The notes: generated by a model not told the origin, from the sequence alone. A stretch of DNA of 64,000 nucleotides from Diphasiastrum complanatum (GCA_029204225.1 CM055103.1:52541145-52605144); one strand, 5' to 3'; counted from the first letter of the stretch, positions 44,820 to 56,963 are shown. A program made the numbers and translations.

Positions 44820-45828
44820 AAGGAATCCTAGCCTGCTTTTCAAAGATGCAGCTATGACAGACAAGGAGGTCGACTTTACCAGTAGGATAGTCGAGGTCAA
44901 AAACCATGGATTGTTTGGACATGTTCAAAACGGATGCATAATTCAAGTGTTCTAAGCGATGATGCCATGATTATGCTTTATTGACAACAGAGGTTTTCAA
45001 GTCTTGACTAGATTCAGAATAACAATGCGCCAATCTATATAGGTATCCCTGCCTCTTGCTGCTGCCTCTTGCCGAGTGCAAGAACCTTGTTACTCCTATC
45101 AATAATTCTGCATTGATCAGATTCGAATTCTACCTTATGACCTAAATCTGTAATTCTACTTACTAATAACAAATTTGTAGAGAGTTTAGGAACATATAAA
45201 ACCTTTGATAGTAGCTTGAATTGATCATACTCAAATCACAATCTTACAGTACTTCACCTTCAATAGTGTGAGTGCTATTGTCTCCAAGATGAACAAATTT
45301 ATTCGTCCTGTAAGACGTGTAGGAGTTGAAAATCCCACGTTGATTGGTCATGTGTTGAGTAACTCCAGAATAAAGGAACCAAGAATCATCCAAAATTGCA
45401 CTTTGGTCTTTGACCATAAATGCGCCTTCGTCCACTTCGGCCTAGGGAGATGATGTAACTGTGTTTGCTTGTTGATCAAGCTGTTTGGCAATATTCTTCG
45501 CTTGGAGAATTTGGCAATCCTTAATCTCATGGTTATTGCACTTGCAATACCTGCAAAACATCTTCTTCTTCGATTGTGGATCTAATGATTGTGCTTGACC
45601 TTGAGTCGGCTTTTGATTCTTTGTAGCCTTTTTGGAGTTTTTTTGCTTCTTAGAGCCTTTGTTGACATATAGAGCCTGAGAGGAGGAAGTAGACAAAGTG
45701 TCTTGACTTATTCTATTGTCTTCTTGCAGCAACATATTGATAATTCTAGAAAGAGTTAGATCTGAGTGTGTCGATATGATCATCACCCAATTTTCATATG
45801 TAGAGGGCAAGCTTGAAAGCAATGTCAT
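44816..45828 (-). pseudogene. Copia gag-protease-GAG-pre-integrase, decayed, inverted
   Basis: Minus strand: gag from 45,828 (LLSSLPSTYENWVMII), a CCHC knuckle (CRYCKCNNHEIKDC) and the protease site (SWFLYSGVTQHMT, where the catalytic Asp of the family's DSGA is replaced by Tyr). Then STHTIEGEVL and, further on, WHHRLEHLNYASVLNMSK and VCHSCIFEKQARIPF of the pre-integrase region. Several stops and frameshifts. The left end abuts the histone-like ORF at about 44,816. The right end abuts a plus-strand Copia RNase H at 45,829. Confidence 0.8.
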
Positions 45829-45830
45829 AA

Positions 45831-46295
45831 TTGTGTCTTGATCATCAATATCTTATGTACGTCGTGATCTGTACCAGACTAGACATAGCTTTTTCAGTGA
45901 GCTCTCTTAGTCAGTTTATGACTAATCCTGGTGCAACACATTGGAAGGCTCTTATCAGAGTCATGAGATATCTTCGAGCTACTATGGACTTTTGCATTTG
46001 TTATGGAGCAGTCGGCAATGACAAACTCAATTTGTGGTTACACAGATGCAAGTTGGGCAGGAGATGTAGACACTCGTAAATTCACTTCTGGATTTACATT
46101 CTTCCTCAACAATGGTCCAATTTCCTGGAACAGTCGCAAGCAATCTTCAATAGCTCTATCTTCCACTGAATCAGAGTATATCGCAGCCTCTCAGGCTACA
46201 AAGGAAGCAATTTGGTTGAGGAAGTTACTCTCAGATATCGGTCTGAATCAATATGCTCCAGCAACATACAATCCAGACAGTGTCGCCTGTCAGGG
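45831..46295 (+). pseudogene. Copia RT/RNase H fragment
   Basis: Plus strand: TRLDIAFSVSSLSQFMTNP, ATHWKALIRVMRYLRAT, then after a frameshift at about 46,025 CGYTDASWAGDVDTRKFTSG, SSIALSSTESEYIAASQA and WLRKLLSDIG. RT upstream and the polyprotein end are absent. It lies head-to-head with the minus-strand gag fragment; whether both come from one element by inversion is not proven. Confidence 0.8.
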
Positions 46296-47012
46296 AAAGA
46301 TTGCTTGAAAATGGCTGTGGAGGAAATGCGCAACAAAGAAGATGATTTACCTTATGAGGAGAAGTTTCTTAGAATCCAAAGTCAACTTGGTTTTCCACAG
46401 CCAATTTCTATTCACCAACAATATTGACATTGAAAGGTGGACATAACATTGATTGAGAGATAGTAATCAGAGAAGACAAAGCCGAATGCGTAAGTTTTTG
46501 TCTCTTATCAAGTACTAGTAGATTTGTTATGTCAGATTATATATTGGAGCTTACTTTGTTTTTTATCATTTCAGGAAACAATTTTCCTTGATGATTTTGC
46601 AATTCGCGGAGGAGGGCATAGATCTTCTGCTGGAGAATTTTAGGGAGATCATGCACTGGGGCACTATCAGGAGTCCTTCAAGAATAATGAGATAAGTGTT
46701 GCCCATTCAAAGTTTCATCAACATGGTGAAACTATGATTATGGCAATCAAGGCACTGTCTCATTTTCTTGGAGGACATAATTTCAATAAGGTGCATAAAA
46801 TAATTTTTGTAAATAAAACTATTGCGGTTAAAATTTTAGGATATGGACCAGTGAATTCCATGCTCAGATCATCTCATTTTGCAGTGTATGCTGTTTACAA
46901 GATCTGAGTAAGCATGAAAACTGTGAGCTATTGGATCCATACGAAAGAAGAAAATTGTTGCATGATTCTAAGTTGCAACTTTCATTGGAAAAAATATCGG
47001 AAGCAGATTAGA
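46296..47012 (+). pseudogene. Gene A copy 2, decayed
   Basis: Exon 1 remnant: DLPYEEKFLRIQSQLGFPQP, with a TGA at 46,426. A donor (AATGC|GTAAGT, about 46,490) and an acceptor (ATTTCAG ending 46,574) precede exon 2: FLDDFAIRGGG, ALGHYQESFKNNEISVAH, GETMIMAIKALSHFLGGHNF and HKIIFVNK, then after a frameshift HENCELLDPYERRKLLHD. Every block has a counterpart in gene A copy 1 (3-857) in the same order, and the intron is in the same place. Stops and a frameshift make it a pseudogene. It begins directly after Copia RNase H sequence. Confidence 0.6.
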
Positions 47013-47129
47013 TACTGCTGAATTGTACTTTGTAAATATTTTTATTTAATATACAAAATTTTATTGTGTGTCTATAGCCTACTGGCTTGTATAAATTTGC
47101 ATGCTTTTTGAAATTTTTTATAATCCATC

Positions 47130-48780
47130 ACCTTTCGATCTTCCACAAAAGTTTAAACGATTTCACACTGGATGACGTCGTTATCCAGTTACCACAGCCA
47201 CACCGGGAACCTACACCAAGTTTGCACTCCTTTGAAGGACCCGCTAAAATAATTCCGTTCAACCTTGAAAATCCTGATGAGGAGATGGACCAAATAGTTC
47301 ATGTTGGTGCACACTTTTCGTCCGAACAACTTTCTGATCTGGAAACTTTACTTTGCAAATACAGGAATGTATTTGCATGGAACTATACAGAAATGAAAGG
47401 GATCCTGCCTGAAGTAGCGGTTATACAATTTCTTTAGAAGACAATGCTAAGCCTGTTAGGACTAAACCTTACAGATGTAACCTTGTCTATTAAGATATTA
47501 AGAAATTGCTCGATGTTGGCTTCATCTATGAAGTCCAACATACTGATTGGGTATCACCCATTGTGGTCGTCCCCAAGAAAAATGACAAACTTCTTATCTG
47601 TGTCAATCTAAGAAACCTTAATGTAGTTACAAAGAAAGACTATTTTCCCTTGTCTTTAACGACCCAAATATTAATCTTAGAGGAAATGGCAGGAGCTAAA
47701 GCTTTTAGCTTCTTGGATGCATTCAGCAGTTATTTCCTTGTTTAAATCGCCCCTGAAGATAAACATAAAATGGACTTTGCAATAGAAAATGGGGTTTGTG
47801 CTTGTAATGTCATGCCTTTTGGCTTATGCAATGCCCCTTCAACGTTTCAGCGGGTCATGCAACTAGCCTTCCAAGACCCGTTACATCGGATTGTCGAGAT
47901 TTATCTCAACGATCTGGGTGTACATTCCTCAGTGGCTACGCACCTTGACGCACAAGAAAATCTTCATTCGCTGCCGCAGATTTGGAATTTCACTAACCCT
48001 GCCAAGTGTCAAATCTGGGTCACCCATGGGGTAGTACTCGAACATATAATTTCAGAGGACGATATTTCTACCGACCCTTCAAAAATCAAGGTAATAGTTA
48101 AAATGCCCTTACTTGCAACAGTGAAGGAAGTTTACGTCTTCCTCGGTCACACAAATTATTATCGCATCTTTATAATCAATTATGCTGGCAAGGCACGACT
48201 CATTTATTTAGTTGTGGTAGATCCTCGATGGACCAAAGAACGCATAAAAGCCTTTGAGGCGTTAAAAACAGCCCTTACCACGGCACCCATGCTCCATTCG
48301 CCATACTACACAAAAGAGTTCCATATGCATATTGACGCTAGTAAGTATGCCATTGGAGGGCTTCCACAATCGGACGAGTATGGCAAAGATTTCTCAATAC
48401 ATTTCTTGAGTAGACAACTGGTGTCTGCTGAAGTAAACTATACCACAACCGAGCAAGAAGCATTGGCAATGGTCTATGCTGTTCAACAACTAAGACATTA
48501 TTTACTAGGCCAGACATTTGTCTTCTACACCGACCATCAAGCCCTGTTATATATTGTTAATAAATCTTGTAAAACGGGACGTATAGCTCGATGGCTGTTG
48601 ATATTAGAGGAATTTAATTTTCGCGTAGTCATTCGAAAAGGAACACAATATTTCATGGTGGATCACCTTTCCCGGCTCCCTAATGCTGAAAAAGCAGCTT
48701 CACCAGTCAACGATGATCTTCCTGATGCATGTCTTTTTCATATTGATGCTACACCCTTATGGGCTGAGGAGATCACTTAG
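47130..48780 (+). pseudogene. Ty3 reverse transcriptase-RNase H, nearly open
   Basis: Upstream part: LETLLCKYRNVFAWNYTEM, the usual linker before RT. RT: MLDVGFIYEVQHTDWVSPIV, VVPKKNDKLLICVNLRNLN, a TAA at 47,743, then VMPFGLCNAPSTFQRVMQ and IYLNDLGVHS. The active site reads YLND where a functional enzyme has Y(V/L)DD, so a catalytic Asp is lost. Then VFLGHTNYYR and RNase H: FHMHIDASKYAIGG, TTTEQEALAMVYAVQQLRHY, FYTDHQALLYIVNK and VVDHLSRLP-like VDHLSRLP. Only a few stops, so it is younger than the Ty3 copy at 10-13 kb. Gag and protease are missing to the left. Confidence 0.85.
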
Positions 48781-48879
48781 TTCCTAACAACATGCAGACT
48801 CAAAGATGGTCTGAATACGATTGAAAAACAAATTTTTTTACTTAAAGCAGCGCCCTTTCAACTCATAGCATGACAACTT

Positions 48880-50038
48880 TACAAAAGGGCCATTGACGGT
48901 ATTATTTGTCGATGTGCTTATGAATCTGAGATACGACCTATCATATCTCAGGCTCATGAGGGCATTGGCGGCGGTCACTTCTCTGTTGAAGCGACAACTA
49001 AGATTATCCTTCGACCAGGCTTATGGTGGCCATCATTATTTAAAGACACATTTGTTGTCATTAAAACATGTGATGTCTATCAATGAGCCAAGAAAAATAT
49101 AAAAGTAGACTTCACATCTTTGACTCCCATTATAGAAGGCGGAGCCTTCCATAAATGGGAAATTGACTTTGTTGGACCAATCAGCCTAGCAGTGAAATAC
49201 AGCCAAGCCCATTATATCCTAGTAGCCACAGATTACGCCACTAAATGGATTGAGTCTCGGGCAACAAAGGATTCCAACGCAAAGACTATAGCACGTTTTC
49301 TTTACGAAAACATTATTACACGTTTTGAATGTCCTATAGAGCTAGTTAGTGATCGCGGCATGCACTTTTTAAACATTGTCATAGATAATTTGCTACGTCA
49401 TTACCTTGTAGTTCACCAAAAGGGTACACCATACTATCCCAGATATAATGGCCATGCCGAATCAACTAACAAGACGATATGTAAATTATTGACAAAGATA
49501 GTTGAAACCAGTCGTTCCGATTTGGAAACGAAACTCTTCTCGTCTATCTGGGCTTACCGCACCACCTCAAAGAAAGTCACATGGTGGCTTAGTACCCCAT
49601 TCCATCTCATGTATGGTCAAGAGGTGGTAATGCCAGTCAAATTTTTAGTACCTTCTCTAAGAGTCATGGAAGCCTTCTCTACAGGTCTCTGTGAGAAAGC
49701 TACAATTGAGCAACAATTTATGTTAGCCCAGTTATGCGAGACAAGACTCATATCTTACCACGCACAGCTAGTTGACAAAAGACGTCAAAAGGCCTAACAT
49801 GACCGTCACTTACGCAACAAGGATTTACACTTAGGTGACCAGGTGTTTTTTTATACATAAAAAAAACACTCCAAAAATTTGAAATTCCGAAGTGAGGGAC
49901 CGTATGTTCTCAATAAATTCTTTTCTAATGGTGCAGTCCAGCTACAAACACTTGACAGAATACTCCTAGACATTTTCGTCAATGGTGGTCATCTACGGCG
50001 GTATTACGAGGAGTTGTTTTTTGTTGACCCAATTTAAC
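48880..50038 (+). pseudogene. Ty3 integrase, few lesions
   Basis: Zinc-binding part: AHEGIGGGHFSVEATTKIIL and KTCDVYQ (the second Cys of the CxxC is replaced by Tyr), with a stop at about 49,083. The core is open from 49,120 to 49,797: KWEIDFVGPI, LVSDRGMHFLN and YNGHAESTNKTICKLL, so all three acidic catalytic residues are present. The tail reads HLRNKDLHLGDQVFF, a stop and frameshift at 49,850, then SEGPYVLNKFFSNGAVQLQ and VNGGHLRRYYEELF. GHAESTNK and the tail signature fit the Tat-type Ty3 group (inference). Confidence 0.85.
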
Positions 50039-50440
50039 AATAATTCCCTGGTATATATTTTACATTTTTTATTCTCTTTTTTTCCTTGCTTTGTTATTGT
50101 CTTTTGCATGCCCATTTTTGTATCCTTTTCTTGTTCTATAATCATGCCTGTACCTATTTACTTTTTGTGCATCTTCTTTTTCTATAAATACCCATTTGTC
50201 ATGAATGTTCTAGGTCAACAAATGATAGACTACATCATAAGGACAAGATTTGTCAAAATTTAGACCCATCTCAATTCTATATATATGCTATCTCAATATT
50301 CCCAATTAAGCATACATCCAATCACTGAGATACTTCTTTCCCAAAAAAACTTCTGGTTTGAGCCACAGTCATATTTTCCCTCCTGGAGTTCTTCACTTGC
50401 ATCACACAATTCCATTCCTCCATACAGGACTTCTGTCAGA

Positions 50441-50793
50441 TCTCAACCGACGGGTTTCCAATCAAATATCGATCGGAGCACTTCAGTCAGATCTCAACTG
50501 GAGGTTTTCACATCAAATCTCAACCAGAGGCCACCACTCAAATCTCAACCGGAGGTTTTCGCGTCAAATCTCAATAGGAGGTCACGACTAAAATCTCAAA
50601 CGGAGGTTTTCACGTCAAATATCAACCGGAGGTTTTCACGTCAAATCAACCAAAGGCCACGACTCAAATCTCAACCGGAGGCCACGACTCAAATCTCAAC
50701 CGGAGGCCACCACTCAAATCTCAACCGGAGGCTTTGACTCGAATCTCAACAGGAGGTTTCAATTCAAAACTCAACGGACTCGTCACGTCACAT
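50441..50793 (+). repeat. Tandem array, about 14 units of 23-27 bp
   Basis: The consensus CTCAACCGGAGG(T/C)(T/C)(T/A)(T/C)CAC(G/A)(T/A)CAAAT recurs head to tail, alternating between GGTTTTCACGTC and GGCCACGACTC variants. It lies between integrase and the long 3' ORF, in a generally non-coding interval (50,039-50,889). Confidence 0.85.
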
Positions 50794-50889
50794 CATGACC
50801 GAAGCCAAAAGATGGTGTCCAGAAATGCCTTGACAACGATGCCATTCGCACCTCAGCAAAGTGCGAATTGCTTTTTTCAGTTTTTCACA

Positions 50890-52310
50890 ATGTCTTCCAA
50901 CCAGAGTTCCAGTTTTGACGACGCCGAAGCTAATAAGATCAACATCCAACTATGCAAACTAGATATTACCGAGATGTAGACTTGGTACCAGCATGCAGAA
51001 TCATTTTTCAAAGCAATTGAGTTCCAAATCTATGTCCTGACTGGGTATCAAAGTTTGTACCTGCTACACATGGCGTACGTCAACTATAATGGTACTGCAA
51101 GGTCATGCCAATTCATAGTTCCCCTAGTCAGGAACTATGTCTATAATATATCTTTTGCGGCAGCCGACTTGCAACCCTACGGGTTTTCTCGTGGACCAAA
51201 TGTTGTTACCAGGACGCTACAGAAGATTGAGCAGACAACTTATTTCAACTATATAGATCCCTCAGTGGACAAATGGAAGAATAAAGACGGGTACCGCATT
51301 GTGGCAATCAATGATCAACAACTGGCGGCGGCATGTGCATACTTGACCAGGTGCACACGACGACCGAAAACAAAGGTGCTGCGGGTACCAATGTCTCTAC
51401 TCAACATAATGGCAGATTCACGACTGCATGCCCAAAACCTTTATGATTGGGCACAATTTGCTTCGAAATGCCTTCATGACTGTATAAAAAACAAGCAGCC
51501 GACAACAGTCCTGGGATATCTCATGACTGATATCACACTTCAACAGGTGCGCAACATAGCCTTCAACGACACTTGCAAGTTGCTGACAAAGCGTGGGACA
51601 TTCCTATAGGGTCCAAAAAGTTCAAGCGTTCAAGCTCACGGGCCACTTCACCATCAGGGCTTCCACCCAAAAGGATAAACACCGATATTATTCCGCTGGT
51701 TCACAAGCCACAAAGCTCTCAACTAGATCCACAAGCAGCAGCATCGGCAGCTCAACAGGCTAACACCTCTAAGGCCCAGTTGCTAGACACAAGGCAACAA
51801 CGCATCTGCAGAAAGTTTCAGGCCAAGAGAAAATCATCAGACGACACAGAATCTCTAGAATCCGATTCTGATGATGGAAAGTCATCCTCCCAAGTAGCCT
51901 CTCAACAACACTCATCACCCTCACACATCATCGATGTGGGTGATGGAGCAGCTACATCATCGGCAACAGTAAACACAGACACAACCCAAGTCGTACCACC
52001 AGACCAAGTCACCACCCCACCCCTGTTGATTACCATGCCAACGCCGCCAACTTCACCAACAACACATTCTTTGGGGGGGGGAGGAGTGGGGAATCCCATT
52101 CCCCAAGACACGGAAGCGGCCCGGCAGTCACAAGACCCACAACTACAGGCCCAACAAGTCCATACCTTGGATACATCACAATATTTTGAGGTTGTGGACC
52201 TGATGGAGATCAGTGATGATGAACCTAAAAAAGAAGATCAGTCAGGAGGAAGTCTGATCCCTCCACTGGCCCACGACCACCACCACAACAACAACCACCA
52301 TTTCTACTAA
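50890..52310 (+). pseudogene. 3' ORF of the Ty3 element, part 1 (unrecognised)
   Basis: It starts MSSNQSSSFDDAEANKINIQ and a TAG at 50,977 interrupts. The same frame continues from 51,055 with YVNYNGTARSCQFIVPLV, GPNVVTRTLQKIEQTTYFNY and DSRLHAQNLYDWAQFASKCL to a stop at 51,607. A frame change leads to a basic stretch (SKKFKRSSSRA), a Ser/Gln/Thr-rich disordered region and an acidic end with DLMEISDDEPKKED to 52,310. I recognise no domain. It is downstream of integrase, in the same strand as pol and before the 3' LTR, so it is an accessory ORF of this element or a captured gene. Confidence 0.5.
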
Positions 52311-52369
52311 TATTGTTTCTCCACTCCCTCCACCTCCATCTTCATTTCCTCCACGAGGTTTATTTTTTG

Positions 52370-53085
52370 GATTAGCTTCACCATCTCACAGCCCTGATCA
52401 GTACCCAACCATCACTAACCCTGAAAAGCTCTTTGACGCAGTTAAGCGCTCGATGATCGGCCTATCCGAAGCAAGCTACCACATGCATTGGTTGATAAGC
52501 CAACACCAAGTGCTTGAGAATAAGATCCAGTACCAGGGCCAAGAGATTGTACAACAAAAGAAGCTGGCCAAAGAAAAAGAAAAAAAAACAGATGAAATCA
52601 GATCCGTGATGGTCGGGCAGAAGATCACATTGGAAGAGGTCCAGCAACAATTGAAGCACCAGATGGCCCAGATCGACCAAGCACTAGATGGACCGTCGGG
52701 TGCAATGACAGTTGATGCCCCTCTAATTAAGCCCGAGGACATACAGTGCCAGACCCCACAGGCCACAGCCATCCGGATGGAGAAATATGTGCTGTTGATC
52801 CAAGAACGAGAAGCCGAGAAGAGAAATTTCAAAAATATTGTGGCCAAGCAGGAAAAGATCATCCTTGAGTCCCAGAAGCAACTAGAAGATACGACATGGC
52901 CCCACAACAAGTCTTGGACAAGGTGAACCAATTGTGGGACACGACGTGCAAGGCCCAAGCAGGTGTTTCTACAAAGAAACCATGGGACGATGATGGAGAT
53001 GATGGTGTGGAGAATAAGGATGGGCAAACTCGGCCATCAGATGGTAGCTTGAGATCGGTAGCCAGAGAGCTGAAGTTACTTCCGT
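52370..53085 (+). pseudogene. 3' ORF of the Ty3 element, part 2: coiled-coil region
   Basis: LFDAVKRSMIGLSEASYHMH, then a long Gln/Lys/Glu-rich coiled coil (QQKKLAKEKEKKTDEIRSVM, KITLEEVQQQLKHQMAQIDQ, NFKNIVAKQEKIILESQKQL), a frameshift at 52,900, then QQVLDKVNQLWDTTCKAQAG and an acidic DDDGDDGVENKD tail to a TAG at 53,085. It resembles structural or oligomerisation regions; no catalytic motif is seen. Confidence 0.5.
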
Positions 53086-53333
53086 AGCTTTTCCCCTCCT
53101 CCCTCAGACTTTTAACCCCTCTTCTTATTCTGTTTTTAATTTTTCTGAAACATTTATTCCCACTTACCCTGTTTCTTCATCTTCTTTTTCTCCACCACCT
53201 CCTAGCAGATTATTGGTCCGATCTAAAGGTTCAGCTGACACGTACAAAGCCCGATGGGATGAGTTCCTACAACTTTGCTCCCCCAATGCAGCGTACAATT
53301 TGTTAAACCCACCCCCTCCTAAACCTATCAACC

Positions 53334-54340
53334 ATGCATCACTCTCCTGATCAGTCCATCCCTGACCTTCCAAAAAGTAACATTGACATTGGGGGTGATG
53401 ACGATTTCCTGGCAGATCCACTAGAAAATAGAAGATTTTTGCCCAGACAAGACATAGGCGCAGTTGAGCCATCTACGACCGAGCGAGCTAAGGAAAAGGA
53501 TACGGGCACTAAGGCCCTGGATGACTACCTGGCAAGGCCACCACAACGACATAGGGCAGCCTCTCCTACCAGGCCAAGGGATAAGATGGCCGATACTAAA
53601 GAGTCGGAAAAGTTCGAAAGAAAATATCCTCTCAACATGAGGGGAGGCAGAGAGGAGATCGATCAAAGCCAATACTCCACAAGGGTTGAGATCATTGCGG
53701 CACTGCCACTGCAACCTGAATGGCGGAGCAAAGTCCTAAAAGATAGCAAGCGGCTGCAAGAGTATCTGAGGGCACTGGCGTGGAAATGAATTGATCCATT
53801 CTACATGCCGCTCAAATGAAAAAATTCATGGCCTGTAGAGAAACCACGGGTTGAATCGGTAAACTGACCGGTGATTCTAGGAATTCAGACAAAATCTCAC
53901 TAGATGACCTGAGGCTACAGTTGCTAGATTTCGGACACAAATACAAGACTAGTGTCGATCTGTGCGTGCAAGAAAGCGTCGAATATTGCCGATCAATGGC
54001 CTTTCTAATGCAGCAAGAGTGTTTTTGGGATCGTGGTTTGGATTCAATAAGGGTCAATCCCAACGTAGCCCTCTAGTCAGAGGATGACCATGAGATGATG
54101 GCCCGACTATACTATAGAGCGGCCTTCATGTCATCACGGTATGTAAATATGATAGAAGACTGGCAGGAAATGGGCTTCATCGAAAAGATACGAGAATATA
54201 TGGGGCCGCTAAACTACGGAAGTAAGCTTCGCTTCCAAGTTTTCGAAGCCCTAGGACAAAAAATGAGCGAGCAGAAACAGACGGCAAGGCAAATAGGCGA
54301 GCAGGACTCGCAAGAGGTTCTCAAGAGGGGCGGAATGTAG
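53334..54340 (+). pseudogene. 3' ORF of the Ty3 element, part 3, ending at the LTR
   Basis: From 53,334: DQSIPDLPKSNIDIGGDDDF, then a charged region, then YSTRVEIIAALPLQPEWRSK to a TGA at 53,787. After a frame change: ISLDDLRLQLLDFGHKYKTS, ECFWDRGLDSIRVNP, a TAG at 54,074, then MMARLYYRAAFMSSRY and a Gln/Lys-rich end RGGM with stop at 54,338. The stop overlaps the LTR start, and the purine tract AAGAGGGGCGGAA precedes it. Confidence 0.5.
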
Positions 54341-55170
54341 CGGCCATTGAGAAATCATCAATTTTGTGGAACAGTTTTGCGGATAATAAGCACCCGGGTT
54401 TACGGAAGCAAACAAAGATCCACACTTTTCCAAGTACCAAGCGGAATGACATCACCTATGTTGCAGTGGGTCCTGCAACAGATTAGGGGTGGATAATGTT
54501 AGCGGATTCTAGAGAATCCCTAGATGCCGAGCCAAGCTGAAGACACAGAGTATCTCTCACCCATGACCGAGGAGGTCTCAGACGGAGGAGAGCAGAAGAT
54601 GTTGAGAGCCAAGCATGAGAGCCGAGGATTACTAGCTAGGATGACAGATGATTTTCTATGTGAGCCTACATGGTGTATCCCAGAGAAGGAACGACCATGT
54701 AGGAGCTAGTAATATTCCTAGGCAATGTAAATAGGTGTAGGCCCCCTTAAATAATTTAGAGTGCGCCACCTTTTGATGGTGACCGCTAGTGGAAGGGCTA
54801 TTTCCACATGTAATTTCTAAATTAGTGGAATTGCCATTTGGGCTCCACATGGGCAGCCCTCTTACTTATTTAAGGGCCCCCCTCTCTTGTGAGGGAGCTT
54901 TTGATTGTATTGTCATCTCTCTTGATTGAATAAATAAGGTCACGAGTTCTTGGCAATTGAGAAGCTCCTTGTTCATGGCTATCTTCTTGAGTGAAATTCC
55001 TATGAACATGTTCTGATTTCTTTTTGTGATTGTGGGTTAATTAGATTTCTTGCTTACTTTCTTGCTTTGTGGAATGTAGATGTGGATTAATTTCCTTGTT
55101 TCTTGATTTTGTAGTTTCAGCATGCAGGTAAACTATGGAGGCTGAGATTGTGGATCTAATTTTGCATATT
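54337..55170 (+). repeat. 3' LTR of the Ty3 element (left end defined)
   Basis: TGTAGCGGCCATTGAG follows a polypurine tract. Within it, CTTATTTAAGGGCCC (54,866) looks like a TATA box, and TTGAATAAATAAGG (54,923) like a polyadenylation signal, so U3/R order is as expected. The right border is not determined; no 5' LTR lies in the window. Confidence 0.6.
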
Positions 55171-56136
55171 CACTAACAATCCTGTCCTTGATTGTTCTTG
55201 GGTATTCCAAGCATCTAGAAATGGGTGTTTCTTGATTCTTGGGTTGGTAGAATGCTGTTAGGAAGTTAGCCTTCTTGATTCTTGATATGTCCGAATGACA
55301 CCTCCTTCCTGCTGCAAACTCGTGCTCTTGCCAAGTACAACATTCTCTCTTTTTTCCTTCTCGATCGCATAGACATCTAAACTAAAATCAACAACAGGTA
55401 CCTGATCTCTCAGATTAAAAATCCAAACCTCCGTGAGACCATATACTTTCAGTATGCCACCCTCATCGTGAGCTCCCATTGTCCCTTCCGTGTCTCTAAA
55501 CTCATTATAGTCATGGTGACCATGATGGACGACCCAAATACCATTTATGACTAGGCTTCAGTTCTATCAGAACTGCAAGCAGCTTTCAAATTCCCAGATC
55601 AAATCACCTATGGTGGTCTACTCATATCGTTACCCATCACCCATCTTGAGAATTTGGGTGTCCAAACACCTATTTGTGATAACCAAGTTGTTGGCCCTTC
55701 TCAACCATGCTCAACAGATACAATTGCATAGCTCGAGGCTTGCCAATAGTCGTCGGTCTTCACCACATCACCATCTCCACCACCCATCTTCGCCTATACG
55801 AGCCTCACTCATGCTAACCTTAGCCACATCTCGCCCATCACAACTACCACATAACCCATCAACCAATCACCTGAATTGCTTCACCAGTTCCATCATTAGT
55901 TATTGTCTCCACCTCTTCTACCATCACAACTCTCGCTACCACCTCATCCCCATCCATTGATGTCACATTTTCCACCAACTCTCCTCCAATTCGCCCATCT
56001 CTATCACTACCACCTCAACCCTCACCATTATTGCCACCATTATTATTCCATCCATCACCCATTTCTCTACTTGTGCTACTTCCACCTCCAATCATAACCC
56101 AACCCTTCTCGGCCAGCTGGGATGCTCATGCACTAG
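55171..56136 (+). other. Unassigned, with decayed gag-like coding left of block C
   Basis: A plus-strand frame near 55,590-55,760 reads FPDQITYGGLLISLPITHLE and CDNQVVGPSQPCSTDTIA, then His/Ser/Pro-rich low-complexity CACCAC sequence to 56,100. It is probably retroelement coding sequence with stops that continues into the gag-like fragment shared with block B; I cannot assign the family. Confidence 0.35.
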
Positions 56137-56269
56137 GTTGCTGGACTGCCTTAATGGGCCTTCAACAAAAACTCCACGAGTTGCTCACTCAACGGGAAAC
56201 TAAGCAATTTCATTGCCAAGTAGTAGCAGTAAAAATGCTACAAGCTCTGACTAATCAAGCCTCGCAGTT

Positions 56270-56272
<3 letters not shown>

Positions 56273-56316
<44 letters not shown>

Positions 56317-56322
56317 GAGAGA
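56273..56322 (+). repeat. (AG)n microsatellite
   Basis: About 25 AG units with one CG interruption. Homologous to the shorter tract at 30,588. Confidence 0.9.
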
Positions 56323-56911
56323 TGAAGGTGAGCACAAGTCCAAGCCTTCCAAGACCAGCTCAATAAAAGCAGATCAGGCAGTTCAGCAATATGATCGGAT
56401 CGTGCAAGCCCTAGGGGCTGAGCTCGACGCAGAGAAGCAAGCTCGTCAGAGCTATGAAGCGAACAAATATCACATAGCAGAGAAGTAGAGCTAGAGCAAG
56501 AGTCTCTCAAAACCAACGAAATCTCTCTCAAGGATCTCATGTACCACCTAGAGCACAATATCTCCAGAGCAAAAATAATGGTGGCAAGGGAGTAACAGGT
56601 GTTTTCTTACAAATAAGCTACCCGCGGGCTTCAAGTCCAACAGTTGGCACTGGGGGCATCTTAGAAGATTAATGTGAAGATTCTTTTAATAGATTCCAGC
56701 TATTACAATCATACAAAGGATATCAAGAGGTGCAATCAAGGCCAATGGACTACGAGACCAAGTAGTTAAAAACAAATTTGGTTTAAAAGATTTTATAAGT
56801 CAAGTTGCTATGGCACATGGTTTTGTGTTCACCAGAAATCCTAACCCTGGAAATGTTTATATAAGGGCATGTGACATCATTTTTGTATTTACCTTTACAT
56901 TTGAAGAGAAT

Positions 56912-56915
<4 letters not shown>

Positions 56916-56962
<47 letters not shown>
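56916..56962 (+). repeat. (GT)n(GA)n compound microsatellite
   Basis: About 12 GT units followed directly by about 12 GA units. The block B counterpart is a much longer GA run with separate GT. Confidence 0.9.

Positions 56963-56963
<1 letters not shown>

Noticed and set aside
51902-53027. Antisense frames opposite the Ty3 3' ORF
   Set aside because: The sense frames have coherent coiled-coil and disordered-protein composition; the antisense ones are shadows.
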